DNA of 6,296 bases from Pseudomonadota bacterium (GCA_021797365.1 JAJZZU010000161.1:1-6296); one strand, 5' to 3'; counted from the stretch's first letter, positions 1-5,879 are shown. Notes: a model not told the origin generated them from the letters alone. A program made the numbers and translations.

Positions 1-653
1 CCGCGCCCGAACGGCTCGGGCGGCTCGTGCGCGCACAGCTGCAGGCGGGCACGATGACCGCCATTCCGGATGCCATATTCCGCGCGCCACGATCCGATCT
101 CGCGCGCTTTTTTGCGGCGGTCATGGATACCCGGACCGAGGGTGTGCGCGCGGCGGCGACGGCGCTGGATGACCTCCGCCATCTGGCGGCCCGGCTTGGC
201 TATCCCTGCCGGATGGTCACGGAAGGGCGGGGTGCGCGTCTACTGGTGCGCGCGGAGACGCGGGCGGCCCTTGCCAACGGCACCGACGGCACTCAGGCGC
301 GGGAGGCGATCGAATGGGACCGGATAAGCGTCATCGAGCCCGCGGGGGAGGCGCCGGTCTACGATATCGAGGTCCCCGGGGTCCACAATTTCCTCGCCAA
401 CGGGCTCATTGTTCATAATTCCACCTACGCGCGTTGCGGCATCATCGTCAACGTGACGCCCTTCGAGCCGGAGTGGGAGGGTCACGTCACGCTCGAGTTC
501 TCCAACACCTCGCCGCTGCCGGCGAAGATCTACGCCAACGAGGGCGTGGCGCAGGTGATCTTCTTCGAGGCCGACGAGCCTTGCGAGACCTCCTATAAGG
601 ATCGCGGCGGGAAGTATCAGGGCCAGAAGGGCGTGACGCTTCCCAAGACTTGA
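1..653 (+). CDS. dcd: dCTP deaminase interrupted by an intein, 3' part (5' end outside window)
   Basis: The reading frame is open from the left edge (first full codon at 3) to a TGA at 651-653. The last 77 residues, from STYARCG to GVTLPKT, match the C-terminal part of proteobacterial dCTP deaminase, usually about 188 residues. This enzyme deaminates dCTP to dUTP in the cytoplasm and so feeds dTMP synthesis. Visible family features are the S-T-Y-A-R active-site stretch, equivalent to E. coli Ser111 and Arg115, the Glu of VTLEFSNT, equivalent to Glu138, and the terminal [11 protein letters not shown] segment. The residues before it (3-419) are not deaminase but the C-terminal part of an intein. 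The GTG at 27 is therefore not a true start; the real start and the first ~111 extein residues lie upstream. The extein is intact after the junction, so the spliced enzyme is probably active. Confidence 0.94.
   Translation, partial: APERLGRLVRAQLQAGTMTAIPDAIFRAPRSDLARFFAAVMDTRTEGVRAAATALDDLRHLAARLGYPCRMVTEGRGARLLVRAETRAALANGTDGTQAREAIEWDRISVIEPAGEAPVYDIEVPGVHNFLANGLIVHNSTYARCGIIVNVTPFEPEWEGHVTLEFSNTSPLPAKIYANEGVAQVIFFEADEPCETSYKDRGGKYQGQKGVTLPKT
3..419 (+). other. Intein C-terminal part with decayed LAGLIDADG domain
   Basis: These 139 in-frame codons belong to a self-splicing intein. Its end has the classic C-terminal splicing blocks: [16 protein letters not shown] (block F) followed by LIVHN (block G). 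The penultimate His and terminal Asn (414-419) are present, and Ser follows as the +1 nucleophile at 420-422. Further upstream, [10 protein letters not shown] at 63-92 leads into FAAVMDTRT at 111-137. This aligns with the second LAGLIDADG motif of a DOD homing endonuclease, but Arg stands where the metal-binding acidic residue should be and Thr replaces the last Gly. The endonuclease is thus probably inactive while splicing residues are kept. The N-terminal splicing blocks and first LAGLIDADG motif are outside the window. Block identities are read by eye, but the C-terminal signature is unmistakable. Confidence 0.93.
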
Positions 654-881
654 GCGGGCTCGCAGGCGCGGGCTACGGCCGCCCCCGGCATGAGGACGGA
701 TCGTCCGGTCATCGCGGCGTCGGCGCAAGTTGCATGGCCCGTATCGCCGCATTCGCAATCTTCCGACCCATGAGCGTGGCCGCCATCATGAGGGCGCCTC
801 GGTCCCTATTCGCGTCGCCCCGCAGCGGCGACTTCCTCAGAAAAGACTTTTCGTGACCAGCATCGGGGGCACGGTATCGCC
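654..881. other. Intergenic region between convergent dcd and merR
   Basis: I find no credible gene in these 228 bases. A plus-strand frame from a TTG at 650 to 856 overlaps the dcd stop, lacks a ribosome-binding site and has no family-like sequence. Two inverted repeats lie near the middle of the convergent gap: GTCGCC/GGCGAC around a 7-nt loop (814-832) and GAAAAG/CTTTTC around a single A (840-852). They may help end transcription from both sides, but neither has the long T-tract of a standard intrinsic terminator. Confidence 0.5.
814..852. terminator. Tandem hairpins, possible weak bidirectional terminator
   Basis: A 6-bp GC-rich stem, GTCGCC (814-819) with GGCGAC (827-832), is followed by the near-palindrome GAAAAGACTTTTC (840-852). 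On the plus strand the second repeat ends in TTTT; on the minus strand, read from merR, it also ends in TTTT. The place between convergent genes fits a terminator. The spacing between the GC stem and the T-run is too long for a textbook one, so confidence is low. Confidence 0.3.
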
Positions 882-1307
882 TTAGCGGTGCTGCTCCAGG
901 TTCTGTTCGAGCGCTGCGAGGATGGGGCAGTCATCGAGGCTGCCATGATCGTCGACGCAGACGTCTATCAAGGCCGAGAGCGCCTCGGCCATCGCGGCCA
1001 TCATCTTGATCTTGTGCTCGAGCTCTGCTCTTTTGGCGAGCGCCACGCCACGCACATCCTGACAACAGGCGCAGGCGTTCCCGCGCAGCCGCATAAGGGC
1101 GTGCGCCTCCTCAAGCGTGAAACCCACCTGCTGTGCGTGCCGAATGAAACGCACGCGGCGCAGGGCGTTGCGGTCGTAGTAGCGATAACCGTTGGCCGCT
1201 CTCGGTGTCTTCGGCAACAGCCCCGAACGCTCATAGTATCTCAGGGTGTCCGTACTAACGCCGAGCGCCTCCGCGGCTTCTCCTATTGTCAAACCGGTCT
1301 CGCGCAT
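882..1307 (-). CDS. MerR-family metal-responsive regulator (ZntR/PbrR/CadR-like)
   Basis: This 141-residue protein is of normal MerR-family length. An N-terminal winged helix-turn-helix (about residues 6-45, with TLRYYERSGLL and YRYYD) is followed by a dimerisation helix (about 84-118) and a C-terminal metal loop. Candidate ligands are Cys79, with extra Cys81 and Cys82, then Cys117, His121 and Cys127, resembling the Cys79/Cys114-Cys115/His119/Cys124 set of E. coli ZntR. Cys at the 79-type position is typical of divalent-metal sensors; CueR and GolS have Ser there. I chose ATG at 1307 over an upstream start at 1367 because the protein then begins as MerR proteins do, and GAGGGG lies about 8 bases before it. 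It is the last gene of the minus-strand metal cluster and probably activates the promoter at 5681-5711. No copy of that operator is seen directly upstream of merR. Confidence 0.93.
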   Translation of the reverse strand: MRETGLTIGEAAEALGVSTDTLRYYERSGLLPKTPRAANGYRYYDRNALRRVRFIRHAQQVGFTLEEAHALMRLRGNACACCQDVRGVALAKRAELEHKIKMMAAMAEALSALIDVCVDDHGSLDDCPILAALEQNLEQHR

Positions 1308-1335
1308 GCCGCCCCCCCTCATTCGCTTTCGAACG

Positions 1336-1340
1336 ATCAA
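1336..1340. repeat. Target-site duplication, left copy (ATCAA)
   Basis: ATCAA directly abuts the left inverted repeat and recurs at 1505-1509 directly outside the right one. Joining the flanks over one copy gives GATCAATGATC, a palindrome around a central A, which would be the uninterrupted target. Confidence 0.8.
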
Positions 1341-1355
1341 CCTAGATCCGGCAGT
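1341..1355 (+). repeat. Left terminal inverted repeat of the MITE
   Basis: CCTAGATCCGGCAGT pairs base for base with 1490-1504. The match stops immediately inside the repeat (1356 does not pair with 1489) and, outside, gives way to the target duplication. Confidence 0.85.
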
Positions 1356-1489
1356 CGGCGCCGGCAATCCGTTTTACCTGTCGGATTTCGCAGGACTTTC
1401 CGTGATTTCGTGGTTCACCTACCAGGTGAATGCACGTTTTTGCGCAAAGCCCCTGTAAATCCAGCCATTCTTCCTCTGCGCTCACTTCA

Positions 1490-1504
1490 ACTGCCGGATC
1501 TAGG
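1490..1504 (-). repeat. Right terminal inverted repeat of the MITE
   Basis: ACTGCCGGATCTAGG is the exact reverse complement of 1341-1355 and is followed at once by the second ATCAA copy. Confidence 0.85.
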
Positions 1505-1509
1505 ATCAA
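1505..1509. repeat. Target-site duplication, right copy (ATCAA)
   Basis: This is the second copy of the 5-bp direct repeat, matching 1336-1340. A 5-bp duplication agrees with the IS1380-like terminal repeats. Confidence 0.8.
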
Positions 1510-1544
1510 TGATCTCGCCTCCTATGGTATCCCGCGCCACGCCC

Positions 1545-1561
1545 CGCGACGATTCGTCGCG
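1545..1561. repeat. 7-bp hairpin downstream of the CcdA-cupredoxin gene
   Basis: CGCGACG (1545-1551) and CGTCGCG (1555-1561) form a perfect stem around ATT. A partly paired outer CCACG/CGTGG extends it. No T-tract follows on either strand. It could be a processing or pause structure in the minus-strand message between the CcdA-cupredoxin gene and merR, or a chance GC-rich dyad. Confidence 0.4.
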
Positions 1562-1618
1562 ATGGACGTGGGGCCGCACTGTCTGCGCCCTTCGCCTCTG
1601 GTATGAGCGGACCGTCGG

Positions 1619-1632
1619 GCCCCTTTAGGGGC
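1619..1632 (-). terminator. Short stem-loop after the CcdA-cupredoxin stop, weak terminator candidate
   Basis: GCCCC (1619-1623) pairs with GGGGC (1628-1632) around TTTA, beginning 27 bases after the stop codon on the minus strand. There is no T-run after it, so read-through into merR remains plausible. Confidence 0.25.
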
Positions 1633-1659
1633 GCATGAACACAAAGTATTCGGCCCGCC

Positions 1660-2835
1660 TCAGCGTGCCACGATCGTCCCCGAATACATGTGGCCACCAC
1701 AATGGAAGGGATAGCGTCCAGGCCTGGGCGCGTAGAGTATCGCCATGCGTGTCTTACCGACTGGGACTGTGACAGAAACCTTTCGCCCGTTTGGGCCGAG
1801 TCCCTCGAAAATGGTGCGCAACAGGCACCCTCCGACGTGATCGCTCACCACGACGGCCACCGTTTCCCGGGCAGGTATATGGAGCGTGCGTGGCGCATAC
1901 GGGTAGCCGGTCGTGCCAGCCCCTTCAGTCAACTGATAGTGATGGATCGGCGGGGCGGTCGGCGCGAGGGCGTTCGAGGGCGCATGGAGATACGCACCAT
2001 AATTTTCGCCAAAATCATGGAGCAGGAAGATCCCGCTACCAAGAAATAGAACGGCCGTCGCACGCATCATCCACGGCCCTAGGCGCCGCAGAGCCGCAAA
2101 CACACGCTGGCCGAGCACCATCATGGCCACGACCAGAAAGGCGATGGCAAAGCCGTATATAATGACGGCGAGCGCGGCGAGGGCGAAATGACCGGCGACC
2201 AGCGGAACGAGCAGGATGCCGAGAAACACGGGCAGCGAACAGGTATGTGAAGCGGCGCCGTACGCAAAACCAAAGGAGATGAGCGTGCGTTTGCCGGATA
2301 TCCCCGCCGCCGAAGCCTCCTGGCGCGCGTAGACGCGGTTCATGGGATTCCAGCGCTCGATGAAAGCCAGTCTGCCGCTTGCCCCGAGCAGAATCAGGGC
2401 GCCAAGCAACAGGAACGCGAGGCCGACGAACGGGACCAGATAAATCATGTCGTTGTATGCGGTGCTCCCGATCACCCCGACAATGGCGCCCGCCGCTACA
2501 TAAAACCCGACGATGCCCGTGGCGACCAGAATGGCCGCCGAGACGAGCGATGCCGATGGCCGATGGCCGCTTCGCCCGTCCGGTGGCGGGCCGGCGGTGA
2601 GGTACGCCAGAAAGGCTGGGGTGATCGCTATGCTGCAGGGCGAGAAGAAAGACGCCGCGCCGCCGATCACCGCCAGACCGAGGACGAGCGGCGCGGGGAG
2701 CGACCGGCCTTTCGCGAACAAGGCGCCCACGTGCAGGTACAGGGTGTAGCCGGCGAAACCAAGCGCCAGCAGCGCACACGCCGCGGCAATGGCCGCGATC
2801 GCGCCGCTTGCGGCAGGCGGCGTCCGATTAGCCAC
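1660..2835 (-). CDS. CcdA/DsbD-like membrane protein fused to a C-terminal cupredoxin domain
   Basis: A 391-residue fusion. Residues about 12-275 hold seven hydrophobic segments: one extra N-terminal helix plus a CcdA-like six-helix core. The two expected core cysteines are present, Cys67 in FFSPCSIA and Cys199 in SHTCSLPVFL. CcdA/DsbD-beta proteins use such a pair to move electrons from cytoplasmic thioredoxin to the periplasm. After a linker (about 280-310), residues 313-391 resemble an EfeO-type cupredoxin domain (GGCLLRTIFEGLG, then GRYPFHCGGHMYSGTIV). Candidate metal ligands are Cys337, Cys379, His382 and Met383. With seven helices and a cytoplasmic N-terminus the cupredoxin would be periplasmic. 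The start is GTG at 2835: an in-frame TGA lies four codons upstream and GAGGGG lies about 7 bases before it. It follows the HMA gene by 35 bases, suggesting an operon. The metal and the redox partner are unknown. Confidence 0.87.
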   Translation of the reverse strand: MANRTPPAASGAIAAIAAACALLALGFAGYTLYLHVGALFAKGRSLPAPLVLGLAVIGGAASFFSPCSIAITPAFLAYLTAGPPPDGRSGHRPSASLVSAAILVATGIVGFYVAAGAIVGVIGSTAYNDMIYLVPFVGLAFLLLGALILLGASGRLAFIERWNPMNRVYARQEASAAGISGKRTLISFGFAYGAASHTCSLPVFLGILLVPLVAGHFALAALAVIIYGFAIAFLVVAMMVLGQRVFAALRRLGPWMMRATAVLFLGSGIFLLHDFGENYGAYLHAPSNALAPTAPPIHHYQLTEGAGTTGYPYAPRTLHIPARETVAVVVSDHVGGCLLRTIFEGLGPNGRKVSVTVPVGKTRMAILYAPRPGRYPFHCGGHMYSGTIVAR

Positions 2836-2870
2836 GCGCGCCCCTCATCCCGTGCACAGTGACGGACATG

Positions 2871-3122
2871 CTATCCCGCGCCTTCATCATGACCCGCGGT
2901 CTGCGTCTCGACCTGATAGCCAAGGAGGTGAAGGCGCTCGATAATGGTGGTTTCCCCGAGATGGTCCGGGTCGAACAACACATCGATGTGCTGACGCGAG
3001 ACGCTTGCGCGGACGCTGCGCGCGCCCGGAAGGGCCGTGAGCGCGCGGATCACGCGCTGCTCGCAACTCGCACAACGTAGCTTTTGATCGCCGACCACTA
3101 CGCAGGTTAAAGAATTGAGCAT
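2871..3122 (-). CDS. Small HMA-domain metallochaperone (CopZ/MerP-like)
   Basis: This 83-residue single-domain protein has the heavy-metal-associated fold pattern: a first strand (LTCVVVGD), the metal motif Cys17-Ala-Ser-Cys20, a helix (EQRVIRALTALPG), strands (SVRASVSRQHIDVLFDP) and a second helix ending in LLGYQVE. Such proteins bind Cu(I), Hg(II) or Zn(II) through the two cysteines and pass it to a pump. The usual Met-Thr before the first Cys is replaced by Leu-Arg, and there is a further Cys7. No signal peptide is seen, so it should be cytoplasmic. The start is ATG at 3122, preceded by GGAG 8 bases upstream; an in-frame extension to 3302 would run into the ATPase gene and is rejected. It lies 50 bases after the ATPase stop and 35 bases before the CcdA-cupredoxin start, so the three are probably co-transcribed. 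Confidence 0.88.
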   Translation of the reverse strand: MLNSLTCVVVGDQKLRCASCEQRVIRALTALPGARSVRASVSRQHIDVLFDPDHLGETTIIERLHLLGYQVETQTAGHDEGAG

Positions 3123-3172
3123 GGTTTTCTCCAGGGTGTTGTGATGATAGTCCGTCCGCACGTCGCCCGTGT

Positions 3173-5641
3173 TCAGACCGCTCCAGCAGGGGTCGGCGTT
3201 CTGCCGACGCCCCCTATGGCCCCGAGAAACAGTTGGGGGCGACCGGCCAGCGAGTTGATGAAGATGGCGGTCACGCTGGTGGCCATGGCGACCATGGCCC
3301 ATACGGGATAGATGAGTCCAGTGGCCGCGAGCGGAATGCCGATACCGTTGAACAGGAATGCGAGCATGATGTTCTGCACCATCTTGCGATAGCCGTGGCG
3401 ACTGACGTCGTAGGCAACAAGCACGCCAGTAAGGCGGGTATTGAGCAGGATCACGTCGGCGGCATCGATGGCGATATCCGTGCCGCCTCCCATGGCGATG
3501 CCGATATCCGCTTGCATCAACGCTGGCGCGTCGTTGATGCCGTCTCCCACCATGGCGACGCGCTGCGTCTTTTGCATGTCGCGTACGATTTCGCCTTTGC
3601 GCGCCGGTAAAGCCTCGGCGTAGACCTCGTCGATGCCGGCGTTCGCGGCCATATGCCGAGCCGCGCGGATATTGTCGCCGGTGAGCAGCGCCACCCGCAC
3701 GCCCAAGGCCTTGAGCCGCTCAACCGTCTCCCGGGCATCCGGGCGCAAGGCATCGCCCAGTGCCAGGATTCCCAGCAGCGCCTCAGCGCGCGCGACGCCG
3801 ACGACGGTGCGCCCTTCGGTCTCCAGTTGTCGTATGGTGGCGTCTAAGGGGTCCAGCGACACGCCGCATTCTTGCAAAAACACCGGGCTGCCGACCATTA
3901 CCGTCTCTCCTGTCTCCGGACTTTCCGCGGCGAGCCGCGCCACAACGCCCTTGCCGGTCATGGCCTCGAAGTGCGCGATCCTGGGAATATCGAGTCCGCG
4001 AGCGAAGGCCGCCTCCACCACCGCTTGGGCCAGCGGATGTTCCGAGGCGGCCTCAACCGCCGCCGCCAGCGCCAGCAGCTGATCGTCATCCACGCCCTGC
4101 GAGCGGATTTCGCGTAGCGCCGGCCGGCCTTCGGTAAGGGTCCCGGTCTTGTCGAAGATCACAGTGTTCACTTTACGCAGGGCCTGGAACGCTTCACCGG
4201 TACGCATCAATACCCCTCGCTCCGCCGCCTCCCCGGCCCCACGAACGATCGATAGCGGCGCCGAGATACCGACCGCGCAGGGGTAGCCCATAACCAATAC
4301 CGACAGCCCGGCGAATACCGCACGCTCCAGGTCAGGTGGATGCCCGGCCAGTTGCGGCCCAATCATCCACGCGAGGAACGCGAGCGCGGAAATACCGAGT
4401 ACGGTCGGCGTGTAGACTCGCAGGACCCGGTCCACGATGTGCAGTAATCCCGGCTTGAGCGCCCGCGCCTCCTCGACGCTCTTGATTACCCGCTGCAGGA
4501 AGCTCTCGGCACCCGTGGCCGTGACGCGAACGATCAGTGAGCCCGTGCCATTGATGGCGCCCCCGGCCACGGAACTGCCCACGCCTTTCTCCACCGGTAG
4601 GGGCTCGCCTGTGATCAGCGACTCATCCACCGCGGAGCGGCCTTCCGTCACGTCGCCATCGACCGGGATGCGGGCACCCGGTCGGACACGCACAAAGTCG
4701 CCGACTTTGACAGTCTCGATGGGCGCGAGCCGCTCGACACCATCTGTCAGCACGCAGGCCGTGTCAGGCTGCAGATCGAGCAGCTTCTTGACCGCCTGGG
4801 AGCTGCGGGTCTTGACGATCAGCGATAGCCATTCGGAAAAAATATGATACGTGAGCACCAGTACCGCCACCGTAAAAAACGGCGCCGTGGGGAACTCTGG
4901 CCGGTGCCATGCCAACCCGAGGGCGCCCCCTGCAAGCCCCGCGAACGCGCCGAGTTCGACCAATACGTGCTGGTTCAGAATGCCGCGCCTCAGGGCCTGC
5001 GTAGCCATGCGCAGGATAGGGGCGCCGAGCCCGAAGACCATGATGACCGCGAGCAGCGCGGCACACCAGGGGACCAGGACTTCAAGTCGCCCTGCGTGGC
5101 GAAGCGCATACAGGACGACACCGGGGGCGGCGAGAGCGATACTTCCGGCCAACGCCTGCCATGCGCCACGCGGGCGCAGCACGGCATAGGCGAAAGCCAT
5201 CAGGCTCACAACCACCATCAGCGACAGGGTGAGCGCCCACCCGCTTACGGGATTGGCGATCAGGCCGATTGCCGCCAGACTCAATAACAGCGCCCCCAGA
5301 AAACGGTCGCGTTCCCGGGCGAGATCACTCTCCTGCGCCTCGAACGGTTCGACCTTGCGCGGGTCCGAGAGCGTGTAGCCGATGTCGACGAGGGTCTGCA
5401 TGAGGGCATCGGCACCGATCCGCACGGGATCGTATTCGACGAGCGCCTGCTCGTGGGTCAGGCTGACGGCAACCTTGTGCACGCCGGGATGGCGGCCAAG
5501 CGCCTTTTCGATCGTGCCGGTGCACAGCGAGCAATGGAGACCTCCGATATGCGCGCGTACGCGACGACGGCGGGAGTCGCCGGTGGGTCCGTCATCCCAG
5601 GGGCACGCCGAGGCATGTGGGCTCAGGCCGGTGCTATCCAT
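3173..5641 (-). CDS. P1B-type heavy-metal-transporting ATPase with YPC motif
   Basis: This 822-residue inner-membrane pump uses ATP to export a soft metal. An N-terminal HMA domain (about 28-92) carries Cys37-x-x-Cys40. The actuator motif TGE is at 344-346, the phosphorylated Asp497 at DKTGT, the nucleotide-domain SEHP at 533-536 and GDGINDAP at 699-706. The TM4 motif is Tyr453-Pro454-Cys455, not Cys-Pro-Cys. TM7 has Phe-Asn (764-765) where Cu pumps have Tyr-Asn, and TM8 reads MATSV (786-790), partly like the Cu(I) MxxSS motif and without the Asp of ZntA-type pumps. I count six hydrophobic segments before the actuator domain, two more than usual. The start at 5641 has AAGGAG 7 bases upstream. 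It is first in the operon behind a MerR-type promoter. The substrate is unresolved: Cu(I), or another soft metal. Confidence 0.95.
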   Translation of the reverse strand: MDSTGLSPHASACPWDDGPTGDSRRRRVRAHIGGLHCSLCTGTIEKALGRHPGVHKVAVSLTHEQALVEYDPVRIGADALMQTLVDIGYTLSDPRKVEPFEAQESDLARERDRFLGALLLSLAAIGLIANPVSGWALTLSLMVVVSLMAFAYAVLRPRGAWQALAGSIALAAPGVVLYALRHAGRLEVLVPWCAALLAVIMVFGLGAPILRMATQALRRGILNQHVLVELGAFAGLAGGALGLAWHRPEFPTAPFFTVAVLVLTYHIFSEWLSLIVKTRSSQAVKKLLDLQPDTACVLTDGVERLAPIETVKVGDFVRVRPGARIPVDGDVTEGRSAVDESLITGEPLPVEKGVGSSVAGGAINGTGSLIVRVTATGAESFLQRVIKSVEEARALKPGLLHIVDRVLRVYTPTVLGISALAFLAWMIGPQLAGHPPDLERAVFAGLSVLVMGYPCAVGISAPLSIVRGAGEAAERGVLMRTGEAFQALRKVNTVIFDKTGTLTEGRPALREIRSQGVDDDQLLALAAAVEAASEHPLAQAVVEAAFARGLDIPRIAHFEAMTGKGVVARLAAESPETGETVMVGSPVFLQECGVSLDPLDATIRQLETEGRTVVGVARAEALLGILALGDALRPDARETVERLKALGVRVALLTGDNIRAARHMAANAGIDEVYAEALPARKGEIVRDMQKTQRVAMVGDGINDAPALMQADIGIAMGGGTDIAIDAADVILLNTRLTGVLVAYDVSRHGYRKMVQNIMLAFLFNGIGIPLAATGLIYPVWAMVAMATSVTAIFINSLAGRPQLFLGAIGGVGRTPTPAGAV

Positions 5642-5680
5642 ACAAGGACTCCTTTTGGCGTTTGCCGATGGTATGCGGCA

Positions 5681-5711
5681 AGCTTAAGCTTGGAGTACGC
5701 TCCAGGGTCAA
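5681..5711 (-). promoter_or_regulatory. MerR-type promoter/operator for the metal operon
   Basis: On the minus strand, a -35 TTGACC (5711-5706) and a -10-like TAAGCT (5686-5681) are separated by 19 bases, the over-long spacing that MerR-family activators correct by distorting DNA. The spacer holds the dyad TGGAG-CGTA-CTCCA (5704-5691), close to the CTGGAG/CTCCAG arms of the E. coli zntA operator as I remember it. The predicted transcript starts near 5673, about 30 bases before the ATPase start codon. The MerR protein encoded at the end of the cluster is the obvious ligand-dependent activator. Confidence 0.82.
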
Positions 5712-5857
5712 GTGGGCGCTTGCGCGATTCCCGCCCAAGACTTCCGCGTCGCCGTCGCCGCGCCCCAAGGGAAGGGCGTAGTTCGCGAAGGCGCCCTTGC
5801 GATCTCCCCCCGGGCCGCTCTCGGCCGGCATTTTATGGCGCCATCGAAAAGCTCTGG

Positions 5858-5871
5858 GCATCGATCGATGC
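5858..5871. repeat. Perfect 14-bp palindrome, possible operator
   Basis: GCATCGATCGATGC is fully self-complementary and ends 8 bases before the -35-like element of the modE promoter. A dimeric regulator site is possible, but no known regulator motif is recognised and GATC-rich palindromes can be accidental. Confidence 0.35.
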
Positions 5872-5879
5872 GCTCGGTA

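Larger units (their letters stand above)
1341..1504. mobile_element. 164-bp MITE-like element, IS1380-family-type ends
   Basis: The element is bounded by perfect 15-bp terminal inverted repeats, CCTAGATCCGGCAGT at 1341-1355 and its exact reverse complement at 1490-1504. It is flanked by a 5-bp direct repeat ATCAA. It has no room for a transposase and no meaningful ORF of its own. The outer CCTAGAT matches the start of the ISEcp1 left repeat as I remember it (CCTAGATTCTACGT); ISEcp1 belongs to the IS1380 family and makes 5-bp duplications. It is therefore probably a non-autonomous derivative mobilised by an IS1380-family transposase elsewhere in the genome. Inside is a small dyad, TTCACCT/AGGTGAA, at 1414-1430. 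It sits 33 bases before the merR start codon and may alter merR expression. Confidence 0.82.
1308..1659. other. Intergenic region between merR and the CcdA-cupredoxin gene, holding a MITE
   Basis: The gap contains no convincing gene. About half of it is the 164-bp inverted-repeat element at 1341-1504. The rest holds a GC hairpin at 1545-1561 and a short stem-loop at 1619-1632 downstream of the CcdA-cupredoxin stop. Removing the element and one target copy would leave roughly 180 bases between the two genes. I see no strong sigma70 promoter for merR here, although a weak extended -10-like GATACCAT exists on the minus strand near 1524-1531. Confidence 0.6.

Noticed and set aside
240..758. Minus-strand frame of 172 codons opposite dcd and the intein
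   Set aside because: Arg-rich translation typical of a GC-rich antisense frame; the plus strand has unmistakable Dcd and intein motifs.
650..856. Possible small gene after dcd (TTG start overlapping the dcd stop)
   Set aside because: Rare start codon, no separate ribosome-binding site in front, and no recognisable sequence.
1341..1504. Inverted repeats read as a terminator, attenuator or MerR operator
   Set aside because: The arms are 134 bases apart, no T-tract follows, and the flanking 5-bp direct repeat and IS1380-like ends fit a transposon better.
888..1628. Long plus-strand open frame (246 codons) opposite merR and across the MITE
   Set aside because: It lies antisense to a clear MerR gene, runs through the inverted-repeat element, and its product shows no domain-like sequence. 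It is a by-product of high GC content.
2036..2779. Minus-strand frame of 247 codons inside the CcdA-cupredoxin gene
   Set aside because: It is out of frame with the recognisable membrane protein and gives an Arg/Pro-rich product without motifs.
3173..5641. Calling the pump CopA or ZntA outright
   Set aside because: Catalytic motifs fit any P1B pump, but TM4 YPC, TM7 FN and TM8 MATSV match neither signature fully, so no gene symbol is given.
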